Assembly: GCA_934130355.1 (NCBI GenBank) | Contig: CAKOXV010000014.1 | Coordinates: 1 to 36,423 of the forward strand | Direction of reading: 5' to 3' | From: an uncultured Clostridia bacterium | Lineage (GTDB): Bacteria > Bacillota > Clostridia > TANB77 > CAG-508 | DNA length: 36,423 nt | In this document: positions 1-8,869 of the stretch, piece by piece | Position numbering within the stretch: position 1 is the first letter of the stretch | Layout: each line of letters opens with the position of its first letter | Translations under genes and position numbers: made by a program | Notes under the pieces: generated by a model | What the model was told of the DNA's origin: nothing | Seen by the model: only the letters and a program-made list of their open reading frames with translations | The model's database searches: none

Positions 1-91
1 TCCATTTTCATATAAGCTTACACCTGTATTTATATAACTTTGTCCATCCCCTATAAACTCTTCTTCAAGTTCATATAGTATTCTGCTATCT
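1..91 (-). repeat. Direct repeat copy 1 within CotH/LamG gene
   Basis: Matches 790-880 with a single mismatch (position 78). It encodes the start of a LamG-like module (SRILYELEEEFIG and the residues after it). The distance between copies is 789 bp, or 263 codons, so the reading frame is kept. Near-identity at third codon positions points to a recent duplication or gene conversion. Confidence 0.9.
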
Positions 92-3036
92 TCATATTTT
101 ATTACTTTGACTGGAATCGTCAAGGTTTTTGATATTTTGTTTTCTTCATAAATTACTGTCACTTCTGTTGTATCTAATGTTAAAACTTCTGGTTCTACTG
201 TTATTTTGCTTGTTACATCTTTTGTTGTTTGATCTTCATATGTTGCAGTTATTGTCATTCCTGTTGTTTTAAATTTTGAACCTTCTGCATATTGTTTTAC
301 TTCTGGTGAAGCGGTTAATTCAATTTTTGATAATTTAGAATTAGAAAGTGATGTATATTCTTCCATTAATGTTGTTATTTCTTCAGTGCTTAGTGCTTCA
401 TTATATATAATGCAATTTGATACTGTTCCTGTAAAATAGTTTGTCATCGTTGTTGTCGTATTTCTTACTGCTCCTATTATTGCTTCTTCTGAAAATGCAC
501 TATCTATTGGTTTGTCTGTAAGAGTTCTTGTATTTGTCACATTATCAAGATAGTAATAATAATTGGTTCCTTCTTTTTTTATTATTGCTACTGCATACTT
601 GCTTTTTGAATCACCATATAATGATTCATAATTAGCATTACCTGCATATATTCCTGACCAAGTTCCATCACTTGGAATAAATATATCAATTCCTTTATTT
701 ATTGAATCTTTTGTATCACTAAAAGGTGTTGTATCTGTACTTGATTCTCCAATTTTATATCTTACAAGCACTGTATAGTTTTGGTTATCTCCATTTTCAT
801 ATAAGCTTACACCTGTATTTATATAACTTTGTCCATCCCCTATAAACTCTTCTTCAAGTTCATATAATATTCTGCTATCTGAATACTCTTTAACTGTAAT
901 AGGAAAAATAAATTCTCTTGTTACAGTATTTTCTGTATAAGAAACCTTAACTTCAGTTGTATCTTTAGTTATCTTCTTTGGCGTAAATACTAAGTTGTTA
1001 GTTACATCTAGTGTTGTTCCGTCTTCATATATTGCTGTAAATTTCGCATTACCAACATTAAAGTTTTGACCTGGGGCAAATGTACTTTTTACATCTCCTT
1101 CATATTTAACATCAGTAAGAGAAGAATGTATATTACTTAATTCTATAAGTTTTGTTGATATTTCGTCTTCAGATAAAGCAGCGTTATAAACAACAAAATT
1201 CGAAATTGTACCATTATAATGACCTTCTGTAATTATATTATTAGCAGAATCATAATAGTATGAAGCTCCTAAAATTAAGTTTGAAAGTATTTGACTATCT
1301 ACAGTAAAGTTTTCTTTATCTTCAGTGTCATTAGGTCTTATTCTTACATTATTTATATTATCTCTATAAATGTAATATTGTGACCCTTCTTTCTTTATTG
1401 CTACAGATGTATATGAACCATTATCTCCGAATAAAGCTTCATATTGACTATTTCCTGCGTAAAATACTGTATAAGAATCATTATCGTCACTTGTTTGTGC
1501 AACAATTCCGTTTCTTAGTTGATCTCTTTGTGCAAATATTGTTTCAAAACCCTCCAAATTATTGCTTTTAAATCTCGCAAATATTGTATAGTCTTGACCA
1601 TCTGGATTTGTTTCATCATTATATAAATTTATTCCTGTATCTAGAAACTTATATGGTCCTCCGATATATTCTTTATCTAATTGATATAAAATTCTAGAAT
1701 CTTCATATGTTTTACTTTCAATTACTAATTGTTCCATTACAGAATCGATGTAATTTCCTCTTTTTAAAACATGTTCTTTTATTTGATCTATTCCATATTG
1801 TTTGCTTGGAATATTAGGCCATTTTGTCTGTTCTCTCTCCCAAGCTTCTGCTGGTGCACTATTTATAAATTTTTCAAATTCATTTATTATATTTTCATTA
1901 GAAAGTACAGTTTCCCTTAATTCAGTATATCTTGCTTGTAATTCATTAGGGTAACATTCAACTAATTTTTTAAATAATAAACTTGAGCCACCTCCATAAT
2001 CTGTAACTTTATTTGTAAAACTATATAATCCTTCACCATTAAACCATAATCCCCAAGTAGTATCTAAATCATATAAGCTTGGATACCAAACTTGTCCATC
2101 ATAAGTAACAAATAACATGTTTTTGTTCATATTATCTACTGCATTAGCTAATGCCATAAAACAATAATAATTTAATGTTGCATCTAAATTTAAATATTCA
2201 GAAAAGTGTGCTTTAAACTCTTCATTTGTACTATCTTTAACAAAATTTATTACTCTGTTTAATTTAGCAAATGTTGCTTGTACTTCTTCATCAGAGCCAT
2301 TTGGCCCAACTTCTATAGACCAGTCTTCCCCATCTACTGTAGAAGAAGTTGCTTCAAATGTTGTTGAAGAACCTTTATTAGGATTTTCTGCACACATTAC
2401 AATATGATTTTCATTGTTTTTGTTCATATTAAACATCCAATCATCTTTTGGAATGTTTAATGTATATAATCCTCTATATTCTCCGTTGATATAAATCTCT
2501 ACAAAGTGTCCATCTATAAGACCATTATTAGGTGTATCTTCAAATAGTCCATATTTCTTTTGCATTTGAGCTGCTAATCTTGCAGATACAATATTTCTAG
2601 CTTGAGTACTATCTATCCAATTTGCTTTTAAACAGTATTTGCTTTCTTTTCCCCATCCATATCCTAAATCTATCTTTTTCTTGCTAGAATATGTTTCATC
2701 TTTATAGAAATTTATTGTATAATTTTTCTTTTCATAAGATAAACTTGAAGTCCCTTGTAATTTTAGTGTAGCATAATATACTTCATCACTGCCTTCGAAT
2801 TGTGCTGTTACATCAAGAGTAGTTGCTTTAGTTGCTAAATCTAAAATTCCATCTCCATTAATATTTAATCTCGGAATTGTAATATCTTCAGTTGAATTTT
2901 CAGCTTTTGTTTTAAAAATTTTTGCTCCAAGTTGTTTTATAACGCTAGTTTCTTTAGAACTATTTAAAAATATCAATAAAAACAATACTGAAATAGCTAA
3001 AATTAACCATCTAAAAATTGCTTTTTTCTTTTTCAT
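1..3036 (-). CDS. CotH-family surface protein with repeated LamG/Ig-like modules (C-terminus off window)
   Basis: The frame is open from an ATG at 3036 (with GGAG upstream) to the window edge, giving 1012 codons with no stop, so the C-terminus is missing. Residues 1-8 are Lys-rich and residues 9-25 form one hydrophobic segment, so it is probably a signal anchor or signal peptide. Residues ~50-440 look like a CotH kinase domain: LQGTSSLSYEKKNY (~90), GEYRGLYTL (~182) and an acidic YDLDTTWG (~325), matching the family's usual RG-S-W-Y-K/P, GLY-L and DLD blocks. Then come repeated units starting YxDSRILY near residues 444, 717 and 980. Each has a LamG/concanavalin-like jelly roll ending in IYNxALSxEEI, followed by a bacterial Ig-like stretch. 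CotH proteins include spore-coat protein kinases, but this modular architecture suggests a surface adhesin or glycan-binding role (inference). Single gene with its own promoter. Confidence 0.85.
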   Translation of the reverse strand, partial: MKKKKAIFRWLILAISVLFLLIFLNSSKETSVIKQLGAKIFKTKAENSTEDITIPRLNINGDGILDLATKATTLDVTAQFEGSDEVYYATLKLQGTSSLSYEKKNYTINFYKDETYSSKKKIDLGYGWGKESKYCLKANWIDSTQARNIVSARLAAQMQKKYGLFEDTPNNGLIDGHFVEIYINGEYRGLYTLNIPKDDWMFNMNKNNENHIVMCAENPNKGSSTTFEATSSTVDGEDWSIEVGPNGSDEEVQATFAKLNRVINFVKDSTNEEFKAHFSEYLNLDATLNYYCFMALANAVDNMNKNMLFVTYDGQVWYPSLYDLDTTWGLWFNGEGLYSFTNKVTDYGGGSSLLFKKLVECYPNELQARYTELRETVLSNENIINEFEKFINSAPAEAWEREQTKWPNIPSKQYGIDQIKEHVLKRGNYIDSVMEQLVIESKTYEDSRILYQLDKEYIGGPYKFLDTGINLYNDETNPDGQDYTIFARFKSNNLEGFETIFAQRDQLRNGIVAQTSDDNDSYTVFYAGNSQYEALFGDNGSYTSVAIKKEGSQYYIYRDNINNVRIRPNDTEDKENFTVDSQILSNLILGASYYYDSANNIITEGHYNGTISNFVVYNAALSEDEISTKLIELSNIHSSLTDVKYEGDVKSTFAPGQNFNVGNAKFTAIYEDGTTLDVTNNLVFTPKKITKDTTEVKVSYTENTVTREFIFPITVKEYSDSRILYELEEEFIGDGQSYINTGVSLYENGDNQNYTVLVRYKIGESSTDTTPFSDTKDSINKGIDIFIPSDGTWSGIYAGNANYESLYGDSKSKYAVAIIKKEGTNYYYYLDNVTNTRTLTDKPIDSAFSEEAIIGAVRNTTTTMTNYFTGTVSNCIIYNEALSTEEITTLMEEYTSLSNSKLSKIELTASPEVKQYAEGSKFKTTGMTITATYEDQTTKDVTSKITVEPEVLTLDTTEVTVIYEENKISKTLTIPVKVIKYEDSRILYELEEEFIGDGQSYINTGVSLYENG
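790..880 (-). repeat. Direct repeat copy 2 within CotH/LamG gene
   Basis: Partner of 1-91, with one mismatch over 91 bp. The corresponding stretch of the more N-terminal module (about 1625-1705) is related at protein level but clearly diverged in nucleotides. The similarity is therefore specific to modules two and three. Confidence 0.9.
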
Positions 3037-3091
3037 TTATACAACATCTCCTATTAGAAATTCGCTATTTTCTCTTTGTATATTTATATAA

Positions 3092-3121
3092 ATTTTATAC
3101 TATTTTAGCTACGTTTGTCAA
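3092..3121 (-). promoter_or_regulatory. Promoter for the CotH/LamG gene
   Basis: On the minus strand there is a perfect TTGACA (3116-3121), a 16-nt spacer and TATAAA (3094-3099). Reading the -10 as TAAAAT gives an 18-nt spacer. It lies about 60 nt upstream of the start codon. Confidence 0.6.
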
Positions 3122-3192
3122 TAAAACAAACTAATGTAATACAAATGTAATATTTTGGTATATTAATGGTAAAAAATGTTATTAAAAGACAT

Positions 3193-3218
3193 AAAAAAGG
3201 GACTTTTTTACAGCCCCT
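3193..3218 (-). terminator. Terminator after rho, with sequence of an IS end
   Basis: Downstream of the rho stop on the minus strand, a 6-bp GGGGCT/AGTCCC stem with one G-U pair and an A-rich loop is followed by six T. The 18-mer AGGGGCTGTAAAAAAGTC in it occurs again at 35723-35740, next to an IS1182-type transposase remnant, so the hairpin may derive from a transposon end. Confidence 0.6.
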
Positions 3219-3223
3219 ACTTA

Positions 3224-4573
3224 TTAATTTTTATAATTTTTTAAATATGAATCCATTTTCACTAAAAATTCTTCATTATTTTTAGTTTGTGTCATTTCAG
3301 AAATAATTTGTTCTGTAACATCTGCAACAGGCAAATTATTTAATGCTTTTCTTAAAGCAAATACTGTTTCCATTTCAGGTTTTGTTAATAATAAATCTTC
3401 TCTTCTTGTTCCTGATTTATTTATATCTATTGCTGGGAATATACGTTTTTCAGATAACTTTCTATCTAAGTGAACTTCCATATTTCCTGTTCCTTTGAAT
3501 TCTTCGAATATTACATCATCCATTCTACTACCTGTTTCTATTAAAGATGTTGCAAGTATTGTTAAGCTTCCACCATTTTCTATGTTTCTTGCAGCTCCAA
3601 AGAATTTTTTAGGTTTATGTAATGCAGCAGGATCAAGACCCCCTGATAAAGTCTTTCCAGATGATGGCATTACTAAGTTATATGCTCTTGCTAGTCTTGT
3701 AATACTATCTAATAATATTACAACATCTTTATTATGTTCTATAATTCTTTTTGCTCTTTCTAGAACCATTTCTGCTACTTTTACATGATGTTCAGGTAAT
3801 TCATCAAATGTTGAATATATAACTTGTCCTTTTATTGAACGTTTCATATCAGTAACTTCTTCAGGTCTTTCGTCTATTAAAAGTACAATTAATTCTACCT
3901 CTGGATTGTTTTGAGATATACTATTTGCTATCTTTTTTAATAATGTTGTTTTTCCAACTTTTGGAGGAGCAACAATCATTCCTCTTTGTCCTTTTCCTAT
4001 TGGAGATATTAAGTCTATTATTCTCATAGCATATTCAGTTGTTGTTGTTTCAAGTTTTAATCTTTCATTTGGATATATAGGTGTTAATTCATCAAATCTT
4101 TTTCTTTTTGCTGCTTTTTCTGGATGTTCTCCATTAACTTCTCCAACAAATATTAGTGAAGGAAATTTTTCGCCTTCTTTTGTTCTTGAAATTCCTTTTA
4201 CTATATCTCCTGTATCTAATCTAAATCTTCTAATTTGAATAGGAGATATATAAACATCTTTAGGACTTGATAAGTAATTGTCACCTCTTAAGAAACCATA
4301 TCCATCTGGTAATACTTCAAGTATTCCTTCAACTATTTCATCATCTTCATTTGTTACTTTGTAATCTATGACAGATTCTCCAACTTGTTCAAATTGTTCT
4401 TCATCATCTCTATCATATTTGATTTCCTCTTTAGGTTCTACTTTTGACGTTTCTTCTACTTGTTTTAGTAATGTAATTAATTCTTCTTTTTTTAGTTTTG
4501 AAATGTTTTTGATATTTTGCTCTTTCGCAAAATTTCTCAATTCTAATAATGTCATGTTTTCTAATTCTGACAT
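3224..4573 (-). CDS. rho: Transcription termination factor Rho
   Basis: 449 residues, a normal length for a Gram-positive Rho. It is a hexameric RNA helicase/ATPase that ends transcripts by translocating on untranslated RNA. Residues ~1-40 form the SAP-like Rho N-domain (LLELRNFAKEQ). Residues ~80-150 form the cold-shock RNA-binding fold (GILEVLPDGYGFLRG, DVYISPIQIRRF). The ATPase core shows GKGQRGMIVAPPKVGKTTLL (Walker A, ~190-210), VVILLDSITRLARAYN (Walker B) and the conserved FFGAARNIENGGSLTI stretch. Between the N-domain and the RNA-binding fold is an acidic Glu/Lys-rich linker. The ATG has AGGAGG six bases upstream. Its own terminator follows, so it is probably monocistronic; the gene upstream ends in a strong terminator. 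Confidence 0.97.
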   Translation of the reverse strand: MSELENMTLLELRNFAKEQNIKNISKLKKEELITLLKQVEETSKVEPKEEIKYDRDDEEQFEQVGESVIDYKVTNEDDEIVEGILEVLPDGYGFLRGDNYLSSPKDVYISPIQIRRFRLDTGDIVKGISRTKEGEKFPSLIFVGEVNGEHPEKAAKRKRFDELTPIYPNERLKLETTTTEYAMRIIDLISPIGKGQRGMIVAPPKVGKTTLLKKIANSISQNNPEVELIVLLIDERPEEVTDMKRSIKGQVIYSTFDELPEHHVKVAEMVLERAKRIIEHNKDVVILLDSITRLARAYNLVMPSSGKTLSGGLDPAALHKPKKFFGAARNIENGGSLTILATSLIETGSRMDDVIFEEFKGTGNMEVHLDRKLSEKRIFPAIDINKSGTRREDLLLTKPEMETVFALRKALNNLPVADVTEQIISEMTQTKNNEEFLVKMDSYLKNYKN

Positions 4574-4637
4574 AAATTACCTCCTATTTATTTATATTTT
4601 TTAAATTTTTTCTGGATTTTTGGTAGATCTAATATTA

Positions 4638-4681
4638 TAAAAAAATAAATCCTTAAAACTTGAATGTTGTTTTAAGGATTT
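4638..4681 (-). terminator. Terminator after divIC
   Basis: Perfect 13-bp stem (4647-4659 with 4669-4681), 9-nt loop, then a T-run on the minus strand. The divIC stop codon lies inside the stem. It separates the yabP-yabQ-divIC transcript from rho. Confidence 0.9.
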
Positions 4682-4961
4682 ACATGTTACTATCGATATA
4701 AACTCTTTCATTTGGTAGATACATTCCTAGTTTTTCACGTGCTACTTTTTCTATATATTCTAGTGACTGCGTGTCTTGCTTTTTTTGTTCTAAATCTTCT
4801 TTGTTTTGTTCTAATTGATCTTCTGTTACTTCTATCTTTGATGATAGTATTTTGATTTGTTCTTTATATTGCATTATATTTATTTGTTGTTTTATTAGCA
4901 TTACTATCCATACTATTAAAGCAATTATAAATGCATTCTTTAGTAATTTCCCCTTTTTCAT
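4680..4961 (-). CDS. divIC: Septum formation initiator DivIC/FtsB-like protein
   Basis: 93-residue bitopic membrane protein. It has a short basic N-terminus, one membrane segment (residues ~10-24), a coiled coil (~30-70, with heptad-like Leu/Ile and many Gln/Glu/Lys) and the family C-terminal signature YIEKVAREKLGMYLPNE. DivIC pairs with FtsL in the divisome and helps activate septal peptidoglycan synthesis. It is last in yabP-yabQ-divIC, the order known from many Firmicutes, which supports DivIC over a generic FtsB. The ATG has AGGAG 5 nt upstream. Confidence 0.9.
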   Translation of the reverse strand: MKKGKLLKNAFIIALIVWIVMLIKQQINIMQYKEQIKILSSKIEVTEDQLEQNKEDLEQKKQDTQSLEYIEKVAREKLGMYLPNERVYIDSNM

Positions 4962-4999
4962 AAGTGCTCCTGTTCTATTAAAAATTCCCTTATGTTATA

Positions 5000-5440
5000 T
5001 TATTCTCCATTATTTTCAAAATTCCTCTTTTTAAATATAAATTTTTTTGTAGTTTTTGTAAAAATTTTAACAATTATTGTAATTAATTTTCTTAATATTG
5101 CTTTAACCCACTTTATTGGTGTTTCTAAAGTAATAATGATAACTTTTAAGATTTTAGAAAATATTTTAATTAATATATTACTTAATGTAAACATATAAAT
5201 AAGAACACCTAAAATTATCGCCAAAAACATGTATATTCTAATTTCGCCACTATTGAAATACATTATATTATATAAGATTAAAAAACCTGTTAAGACCCAA
5301 AATAAAACATCTTCTATATATGTTGCTATGTTAGAAGTTTTTATAGTTCTTCTTAGGATTCTGAAAAAATCAAATAGAACTCCTATTATAATTCCTGTAA
5401 ATGAAAAAATTAAAAATAAATATGCTTGATTTTCTGCCAT
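5000..5440 (-). CDS. yabQ: Spore cortex biosynthesis protein YabQ
   Basis: 146-residue membrane protein with about three to four hydrophobic segments in its first ~95 residues, including the YabQ-type start with FDFFRILRRTIK, and a basic Lys/Arg-rich tail. In Bacillus, YabQ sits in the outer forespore membrane and is required for cortex formation. Here it lies 14 nt after yabP and 38 nt before divIC, the usual conserved neighbourhood, so the call rests on both sequence and synteny. The ATG is preceded by AGGAAGG. Confidence 0.9.
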   Translation of the reverse strand: MAENQAYLFLIFSFTGIIIGVLFDFFRILRRTIKTSNIATYIEDVLFWVLTGFLILYNIMYFNSGEIRIYMFLAIILGVLIYMFTLSNILIKIFSKILKVIIITLETPIKWVKAILRKLITIIVKIFTKTTKKFIFKKRNFENNGE

Positions 5441-5454
5441 TTTGTAAAGCCTTC

Positions 5455-5757
5455 CTATTTAAAAATTTTGCTCAATAATGTTCCAGAACTTTTTTCTTGT
5501 TTGCTTTGACTATATGACAAACTTGAAATTTCTCCTTCTATTATAACTTCTGCTGTATCTAAGCTTAATTTATTTATTCTTATGTTTTCACCTTTCACTG
5601 TAAGTAGTCCCAATTCAGTGTCAACCATAACAACTTGGTCATCAAAGCTTAATACATCATTAACTCCTGAAACACTTAGTTTTTTCCTATTTTCTAGTAC
5701 TAAATTTTGAACAACATTTGTATTAGCCAAATTCATATTTTTTCTCTCGTCTATCAT
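5455..5757 (-). CDS. yabP: Sporulation protein YabP
   Basis: 100 residues, with the YabP/YqfC core: ENRKKLSVSGVNDVLSFD, then LGLLTVKGENIRINKLSLD and ending EVIIEGEISSLSY. The last ~20 residues are a low-complexity Ser/Gln/Lys tail. YabP is needed for spore cortex assembly, probably with YabQ. First gene of the yabP-yabQ-divIC unit; GGAGG lies 8 nt from the ATG. Confidence 0.92.
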   Translation of the reverse strand: MIDERKNMNLANTNVVQNLVLENRKKLSVSGVNDVLSFDDQVVMVDTELGLLTVKGENIRINKLSLDTAEVIIEGEISSLSYSQSKQEKSSGTLLSKIFK

Positions 5758-5790
5758 CTTCTTTTCCTCCTATTACTATATTTATACTAC

Positions 5791-5820
5791 ATTATAATAT
5801 GCGGAGTTTGTCTGTTTTAG
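5791..5820 (-). promoter_or_regulatory. Possible yabP promoter (-10 only)
   Basis: The minus strand has TATAAT (5791-5796) and, overlapping it, CATATTAT (5794-5801), which resembles a sporulation sigma-E type -10. No convincing -35 for either form is visible, so the sigma factor cannot be assigned. Confidence 0.25.
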
Positions 5821-5824
5821 AACA

Positions 5825-5874
5825 TAAAAAATATGCCTTCTTCAAACCTCCTTTGTGGAAGTTTGTCGAGGCAT
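5825..5874 (-). terminator. Terminator after valS
   Basis: On the minus strand, ATGCCT/AGGCAT (5869-5874 with 5833-5838) closes a longer interrupted stem, CAAACTTCC with GGAGGTTTG, after a small internal loop. It is followed by TATTTTTTATG. It lies directly after the valS stop codon. Confidence 0.85.
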
Positions 5875-5880
5875 AAATCT

Positions 5881-8526
5881 TTATTGTAATCTATTTTCAA
5901 TATTTTTAAGCATTTCTTGATATTTAGCAAGCTTAGTTTTTTCTTCATTAATTTTAGCTTCTGGTGCTTTACTTACAAATCCAGGATTTGAAAGCATTTT
6001 TGTTGCTCTTTCAATTTCTGCTATAATTTTTTTCTTTTCTTCTTGAAGACGTTTGCGTTCTTCTTCAATATCAACTAATTCTTCAAATGGAATATATAAT
6101 TCAATTCCATCTGTTAGAATTGATAATGCATTTTGTGCGATTCCATCTTTATTTTCTTGAACTTTGATATTTTCACTATATCCTAGTTTCTTCAAAAATC
6201 CTTCAGATTGATTTATTAAATCTTTATATTTTGTTGTTACAAATATTAATTCTGTCTTTTTTGATGGATGTACATTTGAACTTGCTCTTAAATTACGAAT
6301 TCCTATAATTAATTCTTTTAATTTTTCAATTTCTTCTTCACTTTCTTTAAAATTGAAATTTTTATTAAATTGTGGGAATTCAGAAATCATTATGCTTTCA
6401 TCAATATTAAATAATTGTAAATATATTTCTTCTGTGATGAATGGCATAATTGCATGTAATAATTTTAATGAATTCATTAATACAGAATTTAATGTTATTT
6501 GTGCCATTAATTTGCTTTCTTTGTCATCTCCATATAAACGTGTTTTCACAATTTCTATATACCAATCACAGAATTCATTCCATATAAAGTCATATATTTT
6601 TTGTGTTGCAACACCTAAGTCGTAATTTGTAATGTTTTCATTTACTTCTTTTGATAATGTGTTTAATTTAGATATTATCCATTTATCTTCTTTAGCTAAT
6701 TTAGCTGTATCAATTTCTTCTAATTTAGGTAAGTTATCAATTCCGTCTAAATTCATTAATACGAATTTCGCAGCATTCCATAATTTATTTGCAAAATTTG
6801 ATGCTTGTTCTAGTTTTTCTGGCATATATCTTATATCATTTCCTGCTGAAATTCCTAAAATTAGTGAAAATCTTAATGCATCTGTACTGTATTTTTCAAT
6901 AACTTCTAATGGGTCTATTCCGTTTCCTAGTGATTTTGACATCTTTCTACCTTGGCTATCTCTCACAATACCATGTATTAATACATCACTAAATGGTTTT
7001 TGTTTCATACACTCTAAACCTGAGAATATCATTCTTGCTACCCAGAAGAATATTATATCATATCCTGTTACTAATACATTTGTTGGATAAAATGTTTTTA
7101 AATCTTCACTATCCATATTAGGCCAGCCAAGTGTTGAGAATGGCCATAATGCCGAGCTAAACCATGTATCAAGAGAATCTTCATCTTGATGTAATTTTGT
7201 TGAACCACATTTTTCACATTTTTCTGGTGCTGTTTTGCTTACATTTATATGTCCACATTCATCACAATAATATGCTGGTATTCTATGTCCCCACCATAAT
7301 TGACGTGATATACACCAATCTTGAATATTTTCCATCCAGTTAAAATATGTTTTTTCATATCTTTTTGGAATAAATTTTATGTCATCTTCTTTAACTGCTT
7401 TTATTGCTGGCTCTGCTAATTCTTTCATTTTTACAAACCATTGGTCAGATATTCTTGGTTCTACTGTATTGTGACATCTATAGCATTTTCCTACATTATG
7501 TGTATAATCTTCTGTTTTAACAAGTGCACCTATTTCTTCTAGTTTTTTTACTATTAATTTACGTGCTTCTAATGTTGTTAATCCTTTATATTCTGGTACT
7601 AAATCTCCCATTATTGATGAATCATCAAATACTTCTACTATTTCTAAATTATGTCTTAATCCTGCTTGATAATCATTCATATCATGTGCAGGTGTTATTT
7701 TTACACATCCTGTTCCAAAGTCTTTTTCTACAAAATCATCTGCAATTATTGGAATTTCTTTATTCATAATTGGCAATATACATGTTTTTCCAATTATATC
7801 TTTATATCTTTCATCATCAGGATGTACTGCAACTGCTGTATCTCCTAGCATTGTTTCAGGTCTTGTTGTTGCAACTATTACATATCTGTCTGTTCCTTTT
7901 ATTTGATATCTTATATGCCATAAATGTGATGGTTCTTCTTCAAATTCAACTTCTGCATCTGATAATGATGTATGACATGATGGACACCAATTTATCATTT
8001 TTGTACCTTTATATATTAAACCTTTATTATATAAATTTACAAATTGCTCTAAAACTGCTTCTGATAATCCTTCATCCATTGTGAATCTTGAACGTTCCCA
8101 ATCACATGAACATCCTAACTTACGTTGTTGCTTTTGAATTGTACCTCCATATTCTTCTGTCCATGCCCATGCTCTTTCTAAAAATTGTTCTCTTGTGATA
8201 TCAGCTTTTGTTAAGCCTTCTTCTTTCTTCATTTTCTCTACAACTTTTACTTCTGTTGCAATTGCAGAATGGTCTGTTCCGGGTACCCATAATGTGTTAT
8301 ATCCACACATTCTTTTATATCTTATTAATATATCTTGCAAAGTATCATCTAATGCGTGCCCCATGTGTAATTTTCCTGTTACATTTGGTGGTGGCATTAC
8401 TATACAAAAACTTTCTTTTCTTTTGTCTGTTGATGGTTTAAAATAACCACTTTTTTCCCATTTTTCATACAATTTTTCTTCGAATTCTTTTGGATTGTAC
8501 TTATCCATTAGTTTGTGATTACTCAT
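5881..8526 (-). CDS. valS: Valyl-tRNA synthetase
   Basis: Class I aminoacyl-tRNA synthetase charging tRNA-Val; 881 residues, the normal length. Visible motifs: PPNVTGKLHMGHALDDTLQD (HIGH-type ATP site, N-terminal), the editing domain ATTRPETMLGDTAVAVHPDD, zinc-type cysteine pairs (CPSCHTSLSD; YYCDECGH...CEKCG), GRKMSKSLGNGIDP (KMSKS loop), an anticodon-binding helical domain, and the C-terminal coiled coil typical of ValRS (EERKRLQEEKKKIIAEIE). Start choice: an ATG at 8532 lies only 1 nt after GAGGAGG, while the ATG at 8526, two codons later, has a 7-nt spacing, so 8526 is preferred. Controlled by the upstream T-box. Confidence 0.97.
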   Translation of the reverse strand: MSNHKLMDKYNPKEFEEKLYEKWEKSGYFKPSTDKRKESFCIVMPPPNVTGKLHMGHALDDTLQDILIRYKRMCGYNTLWVPGTDHSAIATEVKVVEKMKKEEGLTKADITREQFLERAWAWTEEYGGTIQKQQRKLGCSCDWERSRFTMDEGLSEAVLEQFVNLYNKGLIYKGTKMINWCPSCHTSLSDAEVEFEEEPSHLWHIRYQIKGTDRYVIVATTRPETMLGDTAVAVHPDDERYKDIIGKTCILPIMNKEIPIIADDFVEKDFGTGCVKITPAHDMNDYQAGLRHNLEIVEVFDDSSIMGDLVPEYKGLTTLEARKLIVKKLEEIGALVKTEDYTHNVGKCYRCHNTVEPRISDQWFVKMKELAEPAIKAVKEDDIKFIPKRYEKTYFNWMENIQDWCISRQLWWGHRIPAYYCDECGHINVSKTAPEKCEKCGSTKLHQDEDSLDTWFSSALWPFSTLGWPNMDSEDLKTFYPTNVLVTGYDIIFFWVARMIFSGLECMKQKPFSDVLIHGIVRDSQGRKMSKSLGNGIDPLEVIEKYSTDALRFSLILGISAGNDIRYMPEKLEQASNFANKLWNAAKFVLMNLDGIDNLPKLEEIDTAKLAKEDKWIISKLNTLSKEVNENITNYDLGVATQKIYDFIWNEFCDWYIEIVKTRLYGDDKESKLMAQITLNSVLMNSLKLLHAIMPFITEEIYLQLFNIDESIMISEFPQFNKNFNFKESEEEIEKLKELIIGIRNLRASSNVHPSKKTELIFVTTKYKDLINQSEGFLKKLGYSENIKVQENKDGIAQNALSILTDGIELYIPFEELVDIEEERKRLQEEKKKIIAEIERATKMLSNPGFVSKAPEAKINEEKTKLAKYQEMLKNIENRLQ

Positions 8527-8560
8527 TTTCATTCCTCCTCAAATTTTATTGGCATAGCAA

Positions 8561-8604
8561 AAACAAAAATCCCGCCTATATGCAAATTTGCATAAGGGCG
8601 AGAC
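8561..8604 (-). terminator. T-box-controlled intrinsic terminator
   Basis: GTCTCGCCCTTATGCAAA pairs with TTTGCATATAGGCGGGA on the minus strand, followed by TTTTTG. The 5' side of the stem follows the T-box sequence, so formation of the antiterminator excludes it. Confidence 0.9.
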
Positions 8605-8816
8605 TATATCTCACGGTACCACCTTAATTATTATCTATTGATAATATCTCATTTTGCTTTAACGCAGCATACGAATAATCTTGAGTTTATTGTCAGATTA
8701 TCAACTCCAAAGCTACATTCCATTTACCTCTGTTTAAGAAGCTTCCAGCCTATGACTTCTTTTCTCTATTAAATAAGTATAAATGTACTCCTCTTTTTCT
8801 TTGTTTTTATTATTAT
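8561..8816 (-). promoter_or_regulatory. T-box leader of valS
   Basis: The minus strand carries the T-box sequence AAGGTGGTACCGTG (plus 8611-8624), complementary to the tRNA acceptor end, and a preceding Stem I with the family-typical CTTTGGAGTTG (about 8698-8708). The likely specifier is GUA (plus 8725-8727) just before AAUGGAA, a valine codon that matches the downstream gene. Uncharged tRNA-Val would stabilise the antiterminator and allow valS transcription. The 5' end is set from the promoter -10 and is approximate. Confidence 0.92.
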
Positions 8817-8822
8817 GCTAAT

Positions 8823-8851
8823 ATATTATCATATTATTATGTGAATTGCAA
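8823..8851 (-). promoter_or_regulatory. Promoter of the valS T-box transcript
   Basis: Minus strand TTGCAA (8846-8851), 17-nt spacer, TAATAT (8823-8828). It is placed correctly just upstream of Stem I of the T-box leader. Confidence 0.65.
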
Positions 8852-8869
8852 TACTATTTTTTCATTCTC

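Noticed and set aside
6353..8446. Several open frames antisense to valS
   Set aside because: Opposite strand of a complete valS with all motifs; they lack ribosome binding sites and arise from AT-rich codon bias.
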